DNA from: Mobilitalea torta
GTDB taxonomy: Bacteria > Bacillota > Clostridia > Lachnospirales > Lachnospiraceae
DNA length: 64,000 bases
Assembly (NCBI RefSeq): GCF_050433395.1
Contig: NZ_JBNPXH010000011.1
Coordinates: forward strand, 1-64,000
Direction of reading: 5' to 3'
In this document: positions 1 through 9,251 of the stretch, piece by piece
How the letters are laid out: each line of letters starts with the position of its first letter
Numbering within the stretch: position 1 is the first letter of the stretch
Position numbers and translations under genes: made by a program
Notes under the pieces: model-generated
What the model saw: the letters and a program-made list of their open reading frames with translations, nothing else
Told to the model about the DNA's origin: nothing
Database searches by the model: none

Positions 1-80
1 TGACGCAAAATGCAACAGAATCTTTTATTCAGTACCTTCTTTTTATTTGCATGAAATAGAAGAAATCTAGATCAGGTAAA

Positions 81-431
81 ATGCCGAATAACACCACACA
101 AAGAAGTATGCTTCGCCAGTACGCCGTCGAGAACGGACTGAATATCATTCAGGAGTATTCGGACGATGGGTGGAGCGGCACGAACTTTGACCGCCCCGCT
201 TTTCAGCGTATGATTGAAGATATAGAAGCTGGGAAAATCAATTGTGTGGTGACAAAGGACTTATCCCGTCTTGGCAGAAACTATATCCTGACAGGCCAGT
301 ACACCGAACTCTATTTCCCCAGCCGCAATGTCCGCTATATTGCCATCAATGACGGTGTGGACAGTGCAAAGGGAGAAAGTGAAATTGCCCCGTTCAAAAA
401 TATCATCAAAGATGGGGACGCAAAGCCGTAG
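81..431 (+). pseudogene. Serine recombinase, N-terminal fragment (broken)
   Basis: The reading frame encodes the middle and end of a serine-recombinase catalytic domain: QRSMLRQYA, DDGWSGTNFDRP, KDLSRLGRNY, IAINDGVDS and PFKNII. The segment that should carry the nucleophilic serine (the YxRLS block) is missing upstream, so the gene is also damaged at its 5' side. Family-like sequence stops after PFKNII at base 409; the last residues (KDGDAKP) are read from an unrelated riboswitch-like sequence. The missing zinc-ribbon and coiled-coil half matches the fragment at 9252-10469 on the other strand, and the two would join in frame through a shared AA dinucleotide to give the usual IINEW sequence. 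It is certainly non-functional. The inference that the two fragments are one gene rests on family knowledge and the precise breakpoint. Confidence 0.85.
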
Positions 432-470
432 GGTCTAAGGCGCTTGTCGCGCTATGATAGCCTGGCTGCC
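410..470 (+). promoter_or_regulatory. Truncated c-di-GMP-I (GEMM) riboswitch, 3' half
   Basis: Bases 414-470 carry the conserved 3' core of a GEMM-I aptamer in the right order: GGGGACGCAAAGCC, then GGGTCTAAGG, a short GC-rich hairpin, then TGATAGCC and TGGCTGCC. An intrinsic terminator follows at 485-513, the normal expression platform. The 5' half of the aptamer (the GGCAAACC side of P1) is absent: the upstream bases are recombinase coding sequence. The aptamer was therefore cut at the recombination junction near base 410 and should no longer bind c-di-GMP. The assignment comes from consensus memory, not a covariance search. Confidence 0.7.
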
Positions 471-484
471 AAAAGTCAAGCAAA

Positions 485-513
485 GCCTGCCCTTTTCCAG
501 AGGGCGGGCTTTT
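485..513 (+). terminator. Intrinsic terminator after the riboswitch fragment
   Basis: A nine-base-pair stem (GCCTGCCCT with AGGGCGGGC, one G-T pair) is followed by TTTT. It sits where a GEMM riboswitch terminator is expected. A second perfect hairpin (CTTTCGCCA/TGGCGAAAG, 561-584) follows without a T-tract. Confidence 0.6.
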
Positions 514-677
514 GCAACCTTTGTGGCTTTTGACGGATGCTTTCAGGGTATCAGATAGGGCTTTCGCCATGCTCCTGGCGAAAGGGGGACCTATGATTAC
601 CTGTTTCCACTCCAATGGGAGGACGAAATAAAGACGGAGCACTTCGCACATACTGCTCTCCTCTAATTCAACATAAC

Positions 678-721
678 AAAAAGTCAGCACATTGTCTGAA
701 CAGGCAAAGTGCTGACTTTTT
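678..721. terminator. Bidirectional intrinsic terminator
   Basis: A perfect 13-bp stem, AAAAAGTCAGCAC with GTGCTGACTTTTT, encloses an 18-base loop. The A-run and T-run allow termination on both strands. It separates the riboswitch remnant from the DUF4314 operon. No gene was found between 431 and 772. Confidence 0.75.
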
Positions 722-771
722 GCTTTCGACAGTTTTCTTGCAAGGCTGAGATGGCTCTATAGGGAGGAATA

Positions 772-1053
772 ATGATGTTTTTTGATCACAGGAAGGTACA
801 ACGGATTAAGGAGCAATATCCGAGCGGCACCCGCATCCAGCTCCACTCCATGTCCGGAGAAGCGGATATGCCATCTGGACTGACGGGAACGGTTGATTTT
901 GTAGACGACGCCGGACAGCTCCAAATGACCTGGGACAACGGCAGATCTCTTGCTATCGTCCCCGGAGAGGACAGCTTCTCCGTCATCTCACGGCCGCAAC
1001 AATCCGACATGTCGGAAAACGAAGCCGAGCAATTCGGCATGAAAATGGAATGA
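772..1053 (+). CDS. DUF4314 family small protein
   Basis: The 93-residue protein has the DUF4314 pattern: a basic start, KEQYPSGTRIQL, then a small beta domain GTVDFVDDAGQLQMTWDNGRSLAIVPGEDSF. Such proteins are common in integrative elements of gut Firmicutes; their function is unknown. GGGAGGAATA lies just upstream, and either of two consecutive ATG codons (772 or 775) could start it; the second has better spacing. It is 13 bases upstream of the next gene with its own GAGGTGGAG site, so the two probably form an operon. The acidic tail after residue 75 is not part of the domain. Confidence 0.75.
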   Translation: MMFFDHRKVQRIKEQYPSGTRIQLHSMSGEADMPSGLTGTVDFVDDAGQLQMTWDNGRSLAIVPGEDSFSVISRPQQSDMSENEAEQFGMKME

Positions 1054-1066
1054 GAGGTGGAGCACA

Positions 1067-1639
1067 ATGAAGGAAAAAGATCTGCAGAAAGTCTATATAG
1101 AGCGCCTGAACGCCATTCTCCCAACGGTGGATTTCGCAAAGCTGGATCGGTCCTGTAATTCCAAAGATGACAGTTATGCCAAAGAGATACTGAAACGGAT
1201 GCATGACACTTGCGTCGAAGTTTACGGTACGGACCATTTCGGCAGCCACAGTTATGAATTTATTGAGTTTCCCGCTGTCATCCGGGGACGCAACACCGGC
1301 CATATCGGACTCGGTATCGTCACACTTGATCTGGAGTCCTCCGGTGAGCATTGGGAAACCTTCTTTTTAACGCCGAAGGGCGTCATCGAACAAGGCGGAG
1401 AAAACATAAAGCCCGACCAATCCAAGTACCTGTCGACTGTATATATTCCTTACGATTATTGGTACACCGTTTCTGTCGAGAGGGATCACCATGTGGATTT
1501 CGACAATGTACCGGAGAACGTGGCGGCTCTCCTGAATCACTGCTATCCGAATCAGCCGGAAATGGAGCATGACCGCCAGCAGCACAGCGAGGAAAGCGAT
1601 CCAACTCCGAAACAACAGAACGGCCCGGTTATGGGATGA
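1067..1639 (+). CDS. Hypothetical protein of the DUF4314 operon
   Basis: This 190-residue soluble protein is not one I recognise. It has no signal peptide or membrane segment. The N-terminal 150 residues are mixed alpha/beta with several aromatic patches (DHFGSHSYEFIEFP, YIPYDYWYTV). The last 30 residues are polar and probably disordered (DRQQHSEESDPTPKQQ). The start follows GAGGTGGAGCACA at good spacing. It follows the DUF4314 gene directly, which suggests cargo of the same mobile element. No catalytic motif is visible. Confidence 0.6.
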   Translation: MKEKDLQKVYIERLNAILPTVDFAKLDRSCNSKDDSYAKEILKRMHDTCVEVYGTDHFGSHSYEFIEFPAVIRGRNTGHIGLGIVTLDLESSGEHWETFFLTPKGVIEQGGENIKPDQSKYLSTVYIPYDYWYTVSVERDHHVDFDNVPENVAALLNHCYPNQPEMEHDRQQHSEESDPTPKQQNGPVMG

Positions 1640-1691
1640 CGGAGAATCACAGCCAAAGCCGGACGATCTGATAATGTCAATGTGAACTGCA

Positions 1692-1723
1692 CACTTTAAA
1701 GTGCAAGTCAAAAATTGTATAAT
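1692..1723 (+). promoter_or_regulatory. Promoter with palindromic operator for the KilA-N gene
   Basis: A perfect TATAAT (1718-1723) lies 25 bases upstream of the KilA-N start. A 12-bp palindrome CACTTTAAAGTG (1692-1703) covers the weak -35 position, so a dimeric repressor bound there would block transcription. The repressor is not identified. Confidence 0.5.
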
Positions 1724-1747
1724 AAACGCTGACAGGAGGTGCTGCCA

Positions 1748-2604
1748 ATGGTAAATTACCTTAGTGTGAACGGTGCGCAGATCACCGTTGCCACGATTGA
1801 GGATAGGGATTATATCTCCCTTACCGATATGCTGAAAGCGAAAGACGGCGATTTTTTCATATCGGATTGGCTTCGCAATCGGAATACCATTGAGTTTTTA
1901 GGCATATGGGAGCAAATCCACAATCCCGATTTTAATTATGGCGAATTCGCCATAATTAAAAGTCAGGCCGGATTGAACAGGTATAAGATCAGCGTCAAGG
2001 AATGGGTAGCAAAAACAAACGCAATCGGCCTTAAAGCGACTGCCGGACGATATGGCGGAACGTATGCCTATAAAGACATTGCATTCGAATTCGGCATGTG
2101 GATCAGCCCTGAATTCAAAATTTATTTGATCAAGGAATTCGAGAGCTGAAAGCGGAAGAACAGCGGCAGCTCGGCTGGGATATCAAACGCAACCTGGCAA
2201 AAATCAATTATCGCATCCATACGGACGCGATCCAGGAGAACCTGATCCCGCCGGAGCTCACACCACAGCAGGTCAGCCAGGTATATGCCAGCGAAGCGGA
2301 CGTTCTGAATGTTGCCTTATTCGGAAAAACTGCCAAACAGTGGCGTGACAGCAATCCGGAATCAAAAGGCAACATCCGTGATTATGCCAATGTCTCGCAG
2401 CTTGTTTGTCTTTCAAACATGGAAAATCTGAATGCGGTATTTATTGCGGACGGAATGCCGCAGGCAGAACGCCTGAAGAAACTTAATGCAATTGCGATCA
2501 GCCAGATGAAGCTGCTGACGGAGGATCACAGGGTAACGGCCCTGGAAGAAAAGAGCCCGCAAACTAAACAACTGGATGAGAGCGGAAAACTTCCTCCCCG
2601 ATAA
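1748..2604 (+). pseudogene. KilA-N domain protein, frameshifted
   Basis: The first frame starts at ATG 1748 after AGGAGG (a GTG at 1739 lies inside the ribosome site). It encodes a KilA-N domain: DRDYISLTDMLKAKDGDFFISDWLRNRNTIEFLG, then GRYGGTYAYKDIAFEFGMWISPEFKIYLIKEFE. It stops with TGA at about 2149. The next frame continues the same family without loss: LKAEEQRQLGWDIKRNLAKINYRIHTDAIQENLIP through to the stop at 2604. A single missing G in GAGAG(G)CTGAAA near 2143 restores the frame. KilA-N proteins are DNA-binding and spread among phages and mobile elements. A sequencing error is possible, but as read the gene is broken. Confidence 0.85.
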
Positions 2605-2695
2605 CCACGGAGATTTATGCTGGAGCCTTTTTATTGAAAACATAAGTGTTTGGCGGGTGAAAAAAGTGGCATCTATATTCACCTAACTTCTCAAT

Positions 2696-2735
2696 AAAGA
2701 CATAGCTTTCCGCTAAGGAATTGCTATGTCTTTTC
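2696..2735 (+). terminator. Intrinsic terminator after the KilA-N gene
   Basis: The stem AAAGACATAGC with GCTATGTCTTT is followed by TCTTTC. It separates the KilA-N pseudogene from the P-loop kinase gene. Confidence 0.65.
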
Positions 2736-2787
2736 TTTCGCAATATTATGGGTTCAAAGCCTTGGAATTTGTAAGGGAGGTCAATAA

Positions 2788-3366
2788 GTGAATAAGGATA
2801 GAAACTGGACCGTTTTGTTTATCGGCGGAGCTTCGGGAACCGGCAAATCAAGCCTGGCTTATGAAATTGCACGTTTCTATGGCGTAAATGTCTTGGAAGT
2901 AGATGATATTCACCTATCTGTAGAAGCAGTTACAACAAAGGAAGGTTTTCCGGCAATACATTATTGGAATACGGGCGTAAATTGGATGGAAGTCGGGGTT
3001 GAGCGCAACGTGAACTGGTTGATCGATGTAAGCAAAGAAATGATTCCGGTATTAAAAGAGCTGGTAAACAGGCACCTCGAGGATAAAGTTCCCGTTATTA
3101 TTGAGGGCGATTTTATCTATCCCGAATTTATATTATCCTTTGATACCCCAGAGGTAAAATCAATTTTTGTGAATGAGTCAGACATAAATCAAATATTGCA
3201 GAATTATTTATCAAGGGAAGGCGGCGATTTACAGCATTACAGAGCCGGAATAAGTATTTCTTACGGAAAATGGATAGCAGATATCTGCAATCGAAATAAT
3301 ATTAGATTGATTGACTCAAGACCTTGGAATACTGTTTTAACGAGAGCCCTAAATAGTTTGTTGTAA
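2788..3366 (+). CDS. P-loop kinase-like NTPase
   Basis: The 192-residue protein starts at GTG after AAGGGAGG. Residues 11-22 form a Walker A motif, GGASGTGKSSLA, at the end of the first beta strand. EVDDIHLS resembles a kinase acceptor-side acidic motif, and VIIEGDFIYPE is a likely Walker-B-like strand. The layout resembles small kinases of the 2-phosphoglycerate kinase/uridine kinase-like type found next to resistance genes, but no substrate can be assigned. No signal peptide is present. It may be cargo of the surrounding accessory region. Confidence 0.7.
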   Translation: MNKDRNWTVLFIGGASGTGKSSLAYEIARFYGVNVLEVDDIHLSVEAVTTKEGFPAIHYWNTGVNWMEVGVERNVNWLIDVSKEMIPVLKELVNRHLEDKVPVIIEGDFIYPEFILSFDTPEVKSIFVNESDINQILQNYLSREGGDLQHYRAGISISYGKWIADICNRNNIRLIDSRPWNTVLTRALNSLL

Positions 3367-3597
3367 GAGTACATACTCCGATTTGCCGATTAGGATTACA
3401 GCGATACCTTGGATTACACCATGACCCTCAGTGGACCTCGATAGATGCCGCTGTCACCGAGACGGATATTACTCAGGTACATACCTCACCTTTGGCGGCG
3501 TATATAGCCTGACTGCACCGAAGAAAAGGAAATTGTATATCAAATGCATAATGAAACGAAGCATATGAAAGGAATTATGATACGGAGGTAAAATCAT
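3367..3597 (+). other. Gene-free stretch with a decayed coding remnant
   Basis: About 230 bases with no intact frame. Two overlapping frames give pieces that read like one former surface protein tail (LDYTMTLSG, then YYSGTYLTFGGVYSLTAPKK), which suggests a frameshifted 3' end of a lost gene. I cannot name the family. Confidence 0.35.
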
Positions 3598-3643
3598 AAA
3601 ACGTGCTGCAATCTAGCTGAAAATGTTAGTTGCAGCACGTTTT
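3598..3643. terminator. Bidirectional terminator next to the peroxiredoxin gene
   Basis: The perfect stem AAAACGTGCTGCAA/TTGCAGCACGTTTT has A- and T-runs on either side. It lies 20 bases past the stop of the minus-strand peroxiredoxin and also closes off the remnant upstream. Confidence 0.75.
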
Positions 3644-3662
3644 ATGGTTCATTCATGCAAAA

Positions 3663-4346
3663 CTATTTCTTTTCCCGGCGGAAACACATAAACCAATCCA
3701 GGCAATATTGATCGTCCGTTTGATTATCCATGCGCTCTTTGGCTGTTCCGCAGGAACCGGCGGTAGGAACAATCACATCGTCGCCGGGACGCCAGTCGGC
3801 AGGCGTCGCCACGCTGTCGCTGTCGGCCTTCTGCAGCGCCATAACAATTCTCTTGATTTCATCAAAATTACGGCCGGTAGAAAGAGGGTAATACAAAATG
3901 GTGCGGATCTTGGCAGCGGGATCAATCACAAATACCGCACGCACCGCCTGGGTATTGGACTGTCCGGGCTGCATCATACCATACTTGTTGGCAACCTCCA
4001 TGCGGATATCCTCGATCAGCGGAAATTTAACTTCTATGTTCTTCTTCCCATTCCATTCCAGCTCCTGAATCTTGCGCAGCCATGCGATATGTGCATAGAG
4101 GGAGTCTACCGAGAGACCGATAAGCTCGGTATTGAGCGCCTTGAATTCATCCGCCATGGAGGCGAATGTCATGAACTCGGTAGTGCAGACCGGCGTAAAG
4201 TCGGCGGGATGGGAAAAGAGGATGACCCATTTGCCTTTATAGTCTTCGGGGAAATTGATCACTCCCTGTGTGGTTACAGCCTGAAAGCTCGGAGCCATAT
4301 CGCCGATCAGCGGCATTCTTACAACTTGCATTTCTTCCATTTTCAT
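3663..4346 (-). CDS. Peroxiredoxin (AhpC/TSA, Prx6-like)
   Basis: The 227-residue enzyme reduces hydrogen peroxide and organic peroxides in the cytoplasm through a peroxidatic cysteine. The active-site loop HPADFTPVCTTEF places that cysteine at residue 54. The length and the C-terminal AGSCGTAKERM motif fit the long Prx6/archaeal-type group, where a cysteine near the C-terminus takes part in resolution. The start follows AAAGGAGATT. The gene stands alone, with a terminator downstream and a 277-base gap to the divergent DUF1275 gene. The extra C-terminal tail with two more cysteines (QYCLDWFMCFRREKK) is unusual for the family. Confidence 0.9.
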   Translation of the reverse strand: MKMEEMQVVRMPLIGDMAPSFQAVTTQGVINFPEDYKGKWVILFSHPADFTPVCTTEFMTFASMADEFKALNTELIGLSVDSLYAHIAWLRKIQELEWNGKKNIEVKFPLIEDIRMEVANKYGMMQPGQSNTQAVRAVFVIDPAAKIRTILYYPLSTGRNFDEIKRIVMALQKADSDSVATPADWRPGDDVIVPTAGSCGTAKERMDNQTDDQYCLDWFMCFRREKK

Positions 4347-4623
4347 AATCTCCTTTTCATTTTAATATGTTGAATTGCTATGTCTGCATTATAACAGCGG
4401 AACCGATCAACTTCCGTGATAAGGTTACATAGCCCGCAAAAAAACCGTTTGTCTGTTTTTCGTTTTGGTGGAACAATTCAAGGTTTCATAGTATAATTAA
4501 AACCAATAAGCATTAACCTCTGTCATGAGGAAGCAATTGAGGCGTTAACTGAAGTAAACTGAAAAGAAGACAATATTAACGCCCCTGGCGCTAAAGAATA
4601 AGCAAATACGAGGGAAAACATCA

Positions 4624-5286
4624 ATGAAGAAATCTCTGCAAATATCCGAGTCCCTGTTGCTCGTGGTCATACTAACACTATCCGGCGGATTTATGGATGC
4701 GTATTCCTATCTATGCCGGGATCATGTTTTTGCAAACGCCCAGACAGGAAATATTTTATTGTTTGGAGTCAATCTCTCTATGGGTGATTTCACCTTGGCA
4801 TTGCGATATCTTTTTCCTGTCCTATCCTTTGCTTTTGGTATCGCTATTGCGGAAATTATCAGACATCGTTTTTATAATGCCAAGCGCTTTCACTGGCGTC
4901 AGGCCGTACTTATAACAGAAGCAATTATTTTACTTTTTGTTGCATTCCTGCCTCAGGATCTGAATTTGCTTGCCAATAGCCTTATCTCCTTTGCCTGCGG
5001 CGCACAGGTGGAGAGCTTCCGGACCCTAAATGGATGCGGGGTGGCCACCACTATGTGCATCGGCAATCTTCGGGCGGGCATAGAGGCTCTTTGCAATTAT
5101 TGCTTTACCAAGGATAAAATAGAAAGGAAAAACAGCTTCTTATATTTGGGCATTATTGCAGCATTTGTGATTGGAGCGGTTATAGGAAATCTTTTCATAA
5201 ATCTATGGGGAGAAAAAGCCATTATAGTCAGCGTAATGCTGGTGCTGACGGGATTTGCCTTAATGTTTATCAAAAAAGAAGATTAA
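4624..5286 (+). CDS. DUF1275 (YoaK-like) membrane protein
   Basis: The 220-residue protein has about six hydrophobic segments and the DUF1275 signature: GGFMDAYSYL, then FANAQTGNILLFGV in the first 50 residues, and FACGAQVESFRTLNG with TTMCIGNLR in the middle. Members are inner-membrane proteins of unknown function. The gene is monocistronic and divergent from the peroxiredoxin. Downstream (5287-5496) I see no gene. Confidence 0.85.
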   Translation: MKKSLQISESLLLVVILTLSGGFMDAYSYLCRDHVFANAQTGNILLFGVNLSMGDFTLALRYLFPVLSFAFGIAIAEIIRHRFYNAKRFHWRQAVLITEAIILLFVAFLPQDLNLLANSLISFACGAQVESFRTLNGCGVATTMCIGNLRAGIEALCNYCFTKDKIERKNSFLYLGIIAAFVIGAVIGNLFINLWGEKAIIVSVMLVLTGFALMFIKKED

Positions 5287-5496
5287 TAGATTACCCAAAA
5301 ACATACCTTATCCTCTCACTTTGGGAAATTACAGTGTTGAGTATGAAAAGCACCGGATTGATGAACTGAACCTGATTTGTCTTAACACGGTCCCTATTGA
5401 CATTAAACCTGACCACATAGGGTTCTTGACAAATCGGAACCTGCTCACATTACGCAGGTGTCAGGCAGGTTACTCTGCTGTATCGGTTACTCGGAG

Positions 5497-5539
5497 AAAG
5501 ACCAGGATGGGAACAATACCGGTTCTCATCCTGGTCTTT
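5497..5539. terminator. Terminator between DUF1275 and GH5 genes
   Basis: The strong stem AAAGACCAGGATGGGAAC/GTTCTCATCCTGGTCTTTC carries one extra G. It lies 15 bases beyond the stop of the minus-strand GH5 gene and can serve both convergent genes. Confidence 0.7.
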
Positions 5540-5553
5540 CCTGTTACTCTATT

Positions 5554-7455
5554 TTATTTTCCCGGTCCGTAGCTGAAGGTCACCGATATGGTCTCCACCT
5601 TGCCAAGGGTCTCCGCATCCAGAAGACTCGGCGTTACATAAGCCAGGACTCCGTTCTCGGTACGGGCCTCTTCCGGTATTGCCGTAACCCAGGTATTATA
5701 TAGATTTACCCTGGTGCATTTTCCATCGTCACTGGTGGTATACGGCCTGCCTGCCAGCTTGTAAGCTTCCCCATTGATCAGGACTTCCTTGATGGTAATC
5801 ACATATCCGGGAAATAACGTCTCTCCGTTGGCAACCCCCAGGGCAGAGAAAACCATGCTGTCCGCAAAGCCTGCGCCGGTCCCCGTAAAGTCCAGGCTTA
5901 CCGTATAGATGCCTTCTCCGGTGATTTCTGCATCGGTCGCTTCCACTCCCTCGGTTTTCGATGCGGGATCATAGACATCTCCCACACTGTATATGACAGA
6001 CCAGTCCTTACTGTTGTACATAATCCAGGCCATGGCTGTGTTCTCATCCAATCCGGCCACATCCTCCGCTGCCGCCAACGCCCCATCCATTCCGGCCCTG
6101 GCTGCTTCTCTGATTTCCTCTTCTGTCTTAGACGCCTGAGCATTCAGGCTGTGGGTCTGGTAAAGGGCCGCCACCTCCGGGTCGATGATTTTTTGCTCCG
6201 TTCTGCTGAACATATCATTGCAGTCCCAAAGCATGGGCACATATCCGTATAAGTCACAATTATTCAGGAAGTTATTAATATAATCCGCCGTATTCTCCTT
6301 TACTTTGCCGTTATTCAGTAATACTCCATATTCTCCAAGGACGATCCCATATCCTTGCTGTGTGAACTTCGTCATTTTTTCTAAAAGAGCATTCTGTTCC
6401 TCATGATCCTTTCGGGTACCCCAGCTGGAAAGGCTGGTATTGATGCAATAGCCGTCCGGATTATAGTAATGCACGGACAAGAGAAGCTTATTTTCTGCCG
6501 TGTCCTTCGGCATGACAAAACGATCATCACAGGTTTTGGCAATATCCGTACCGAAACCGGCAATCAGAAGGAAACGCCGGGCATTGTTTCCCCCTGTGCT
6601 TCGGATGGTATCCACGAAGGCCTGGTTGATCCTGTTTGTCATCTCATAGCACTGGTCTTCGGACAAGGTACCCGAATCCACTGCTATATCCGTATCATTC
6701 AGGCGGAAGCCCAGTTCTTCGTTAGCAGATTCAAAGATGAGCTGATCCGGATACCCGGCATACTTTTCCCCTATCTGTTTCCACATGGAGGTATATAATT
6801 CCATAGCTGCTTCCCTGGTTGCTCCGGAGGCAGAGCCGAACATGCCCCACCAGCCTCCGTCCCAATGGTCATTCACTATTACATACATATCTTCCTTCAG
6901 GGCATAATTAATGATTTCCTCTACCCGGTTAAGATAATCTTCCCCTATGGTGTAATCCCCGCGTTCAAAATTCATGGCATTGGTCCAGGCCACGGGAATT
7001 CGCAGGGAATCAAAGCCTGCCGCCTTCATGGCACTGATCATTTCCTGTGTGGTAACGGGCATTCCCCAACTTGTCTCATAGGAAGAAACCGACGCTCCCA
7101 CTCCCAGAGATGCGCGTCCATACGCTTCCATGGTATTTCCAAGGTTGATGCCGTTTCCCATCCGCTTTGCCACTTCCAGGGAAGTCAATTCCTTCTGCTC
7201 CTGTCCATCATCACCGGCCTCAGCACTGCTGTCTCCCGTCCCGGTGCCATTATCTCCTGCTTCAAGACCACTGTCTTCTGCGGTACTGCCGCTCTCACCG
7301 TCCTCACTGCCATCCTCTCCGGTCTCCATGCCGCTATCCGGCTTGCTGGCTTCCTTATCCGCGGCATTCCCTTTGTTCCCGCAGGAAATGAGCCCTGCCA
7401 CCAGCAGAAGCGCCAGCACCAACAGCATCCATTTACATATTTTTAAATATTTCAT
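5554..7455 (-). CDS. GH5 family endoglucanase-like lipoprotein
   Basis: The 633-residue secreted enzyme is probably an endo-beta-glucanase or related hemicellulase. The start at 7455 is set by GGAGGGGAG nine bases upstream; earlier in-frame ATGs lack such a site. Residues 1-25 form a lipoprotein signal ending in LISC (lipidated Cys25). A glycine/glutamate/aspartate-rich linker follows to about residue 88. The GH5 barrel covers about 90-450, with NGINLGNTME, the acid/base Glu246 in FESANEE and the nucleophile Glu375 in VLGEYG. A beta-rich C-terminal domain from about 480 to the end is probably carbohydrate binding. The pattern resembles subfamily 4, but substrate cannot be settled by eye. Confidence 0.88.
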   Translation of the reverse strand: MKYLKICKWMLLVLALLLVAGLISCGNKGNAADKEASKPDSGMETGEDGSEDGESGSTAEDSGLEAGDNGTGTGDSSAEAGDDGQEQKELTSLEVAKRMGNGINLGNTMEAYGRASLGVGASVSSYETSWGMPVTTQEMISAMKAAGFDSLRIPVAWTNAMNFERGDYTIGEDYLNRVEEIINYALKEDMYVIVNDHWDGGWWGMFGSASGATREAAMELYTSMWKQIGEKYAGYPDQLIFESANEELGFRLNDTDIAVDSGTLSEDQCYEMTNRINQAFVDTIRSTGGNNARRFLLIAGFGTDIAKTCDDRFVMPKDTAENKLLLSVHYYNPDGYCINTSLSSWGTRKDHEEQNALLEKMTKFTQQGYGIVLGEYGVLLNNGKVKENTADYINNFLNNCDLYGYVPMLWDCNDMFSRTEQKIIDPEVAALYQTHSLNAQASKTEEEIREAARAGMDGALAAAEDVAGLDENTAMAWIMYNSKDWSVIYSVGDVYDPASKTEGVEATDAEITGEGIYTVSLDFTGTGAGFADSMVFSALGVANGETLFPGYVITIKEVLINGEAYKLAGRPYTTSDDGKCTRVNLYNTWVTAIPEEARTENGVLAYVTPSLLDAETLGKVETISVTFSYGPGK

Positions 7456-7589
7456 ACCGTTATCTCCCCTCCAGTCTTTATCTGATTCTATCATACCGTG
7501 ACTGACACAAATTAAAAACCGCATTTTTTAGTGAAGATAATGGTAATTATTTTACGTAAAGGACAATCGAAACACCGTTTCGATAAACA

Positions 7590-9235
7590 TTACAGAATTT
7601 TCTCCGCAATCTCCATCGCTTCCCGTTCCGCCGCAAGCATTTCTTCCAGCAGGGCCGCCTGCCTGTGCCGCATCTCTTTTGTCCAGAAGCGGCATGCCCT
7701 CTCTCCCTCAAGTGCTTCGCCGCTGTCAAGCATGGTATGAACTTCACCGGCTTTTTCAGAGATTAACCCGAAGAGCTCAGCCATACGGTTCATCTCACCG
7801 GCATACTCCGGCAGAAGCCCCTGACTTTCCTTCAGATAACAATATGCTGCTTTCCTCGCATCACAAAGAGCCAAGGTACAGAATTGGTTGACAGAAAAGC
7901 GCCTTGCAGTCTGCTCCGCATTGCTGCTCTTATACCAATCCTCCTCCAGAAGATCCTTCCTCCAGACCTCATAGGCATACAATCCCATGGCATAGCCCCG
8001 GTTGTTGGTCTGTTTCGAGCAATCCACAAACACAGCCAGGGAATTCAGCAGATTATCCCGGTCAGAGGGCGGCACGGTCTTCCCGTCAAAATAGGTGATA
8101 ATAAAGGGCCAGTTATCCACCCGAAGATAATCATATGGATTATTCTCGTCCTTTTTGAAATCTGCGGAATCTATAATCTCCCTATCATATTTAGTACGGC
8201 AGAATAAATCCGCTCCGTTTTCCTCATATCCGCAGATAACGCCCCACTCCGGTGCAACCCGCAGATTGATGCCAAGCACCGGCATGTTATGGCGGATTTC
8301 ACTCACCATACGTCTGCGTTCCTCTGCCCGCGTTTCCTTATCAACACGGTCGGCAAATTTCGGCACAAATCCAAAAGCCTTATAACCCGGCGTGGCATAG
8401 TCATAAGCAACCAGTCCGTCCACTGAGCTGTAATCCCATCCCGGCGAGCAGAAGGCAAGACGATAGCAGGCACCTGAAACACCCATCACATGTTCATAGG
8501 TGGCCTTAATATCCATTGTCATAAGCGCCGCAGTCAAGGCCGCCGCCCAGGAGCATTCCCAGCCCTTGCCGAATTCCGGCAGTATGGGAACATTCGGTAT
8601 AAAATATTCTCCGCTGATCTGTTTTCTGAAAAACTCGGTTTTATCTTCGTTGTATGCAATGCTCTCCCCCTCCTCACAGGTAACCATGTGAATGCCATCT
8701 TTATTCAAATATACAAAGGTCAGATATTCCTTCTCATCGTTCATCGGATTACTGGGAAAACTCTCATGGTCGGCATGGTATTCGTTCCAGTTGAATACCT
8801 TATAATGCGCAACCTTCTGCATTACATCCATTTTGGCTTTTGACGTGCCATAGGCTGCCGCAATGATCTCCGCCTTCTCCGTGGCCGTATAAGCCTTGCT
8901 TTCCAGGTTGATGGCCAGATGGCCGTTCTCCTCTGCAAAGGTATAGAAAACACCCTGCTCCGTCCGGTATTTTACCGCCAGATACCCCGGGCGGCTGCCT
9001 CCCGGCTGACAGGCAAGGGACAAAGCATTCACCTCGATCTCCAAAGAATCATTCTGAAGCAGTTTGTTTAACCGGCTGGTCACATTGTGGCTTTCCATCC
9101 CATCCCCGTAAAAGGCGGATAAAATCTGGAGCTTGCTATCTGTCAGTATCGAGTCGATGCTGGTATCCAGCAGCTTTGCAAGGGCGGGAAGCACCGATGT
9201 CTCCGGGAGGGCATGTCCGGTTTCCCATAGTTAAA
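7590..9235 (-). pseudogene. HTH regulator with C39/BtrH-like domain, N-terminus cut off
   Basis: An in-frame sequence runs leftward from about 9235. It begins mid helix-turn-helix with LWETGHALPETSVLPALAKLLDTSIDSIL, the end of an XRE-type domain. A beta-rich middle region follows, then a papain-fold-like segment with GKGWECSWAAALTAAL and MPVLGINLRVAPEWGVICGY, and a helical C-terminus. The first half of the DNA-binding domain is missing: the codon before LWE is a stop, and the next bases belong to the recombinase at 9252. The whole protein would be about 570 residues. A shorter product could start at an internal GTG near 9194 but would lack DNA binding. An element end therefore inserted into this gene. 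Confidence 0.75.
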
Positions 9236-9251
9236 GATATTGCTATCAGTA

